DNA from: Thiobacillus sp. UBA6918
GTDB lineage: Bacteria; Pseudomonadota; Gammaproteobacteria; Burkholderiales; Thiobacillaceae
NCBI GenBank assembly: GCA_002450925.1
Contig: DKAU01000152.1
Span: 1 to 5,926, forward strand
Direction: 5' to 3'
DNA length: 5,926 nucleotides
In this document: positions 5,676 to 5,926 of the stretch, one piece after another
Numbering within the stretch: position 1 is the first letter of the stretch
How the letters are laid out: each line of letters opens with the position of its first letter
Notes under the pieces: generated by a model
What the model was told of the DNA's origin: nothing
The model's input: the letters and a program-made list of their open reading frames with translations, nothing else
Database searches by the model: none
Position numbers and translations under genes: made by a program

Positions 5676-5926
5676 ATGGCCGAACACATGAAGCGCTTCG
5701 AACCCTACAAGGCCAAAAAGGGCGAGGAGTACATGAACGAGAAGCAACTCTCTCATTTTCGCAAAATCCTCGAATCCTGGAAAGCAGAGCTTTCACAGGA
5801 TATCGACACCACCATTCACTCCATGCAGGACGAGGCCACGGTGTTTGCCGACCCCAACGACCGTGCTACCCAGGAATCTGACATGGCGCTGGAACTCAGA
5901 AACCGCGATCGCGAGCGCAAGCTGAT
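5676..5926 (+). CDS. dksA: RNA polymerase-binding factor DksA, 5' part
   Basis: The first 83 codons are present and the frame is still open at the window edge. DksA binds the secondary channel of RNA polymerase and, with ppGpp, lowers rRNA and tRNA transcription and raises amino-acid biosynthesis promoters. Visible parts are the N-terminal segment with EEYMNEKQLSHFRKILESW (17-35), the first coiled-coil helix, and the acidic coiled-coil tip FADPNDRATQE (57-67). Asp59, Asp62 and Ala64 match the functional DxxDxA tip of E. coli DksA. ELRNRDRERKL (73-83) begins the return helix. The Cys zinc finger lies outside the window. The ATG at 5676 follows GGAAATCAAG, a modest ribosome site. The N terminus looks about 12 residues shorter than in E. 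coli. Assignment is secure although only about half the protein is seen. Confidence 0.95.
   Translation, partial: MAEHMKRFEPYKAKKGEEYMNEKQLSHFRKILESWKAELSQDIDTTIHSMQDEATVFADPNDRATQESDMALELRNRDRERKL

Overview
The window looks like chromosomal DNA from a proteobacterium of moderate GC content, most likely a gammaproteobacterium and less likely a betaproteobacterium. The basis is the DksA-type protein, the FolD sequence, the encoded CCA ends on all three tRNAs, a -24/-12 (sigma-54) promoter with an NtrC-like site, and a NasT-like ANTAR regulator. A CbbY-type phosphatase hints at an autotrophic or methylotrophic relative, but this is weak evidence. I see no insertion sequence, phage gene, CRISPR array or other sign of recent transfer.

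Layout. (1) 40-435 (+): a small exported cupin-like protein, closed by a good intrinsic terminator. (2) 522-2044 (-): a two-gene unit. A NasT/AmiR-type receiver-ANTAR regulator comes first, then a soluble PDC-sensor protein coupled to it by an ATGA stop/start overlap. (3) 2045-2405: the control region. Reading leftward on the minus strand it holds an NtrC-like dyad, a sigma-54 promoter with exact -24/-12 spacing, a predicted RNA start near 2142, a 9-bp hairpin at the RNA 5' end, and an intrinsic terminator with a UUCG loop, all before the ANTAR start codon. (4) 2406-3503 (+): a MscS-family channel, divergent from the regulator. (5) 3541-3846 (-): tRNA-Pro(UGG), tRNA-Arg(UCU) and tRNA-His(GUG) behind a strong sigma-70 promoter. 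(6) 3958-4812 (+): folD. (7) 4835-5593 (-): a CbbY-type HAD phosphatase, convergent with folD. (8) 5676-5926 (+): the start of dksA, cut by the window edge.

Most of this is housekeeping: one-carbon folate metabolism, tRNAs, stringent-response factor. The part worth attention is 522-2257. The order NtrC-like site, sigma-54 promoter, leader terminator, RNA-binding ANTAR regulator, PDC ligand sensor suggests a nitrogen-controlled antitermination module. In it a soluble PDC protein would take the place held by NasS in NasS-NasT systems. The genes and DNA sites are read directly from sequence; the regulatory circuit is inference.
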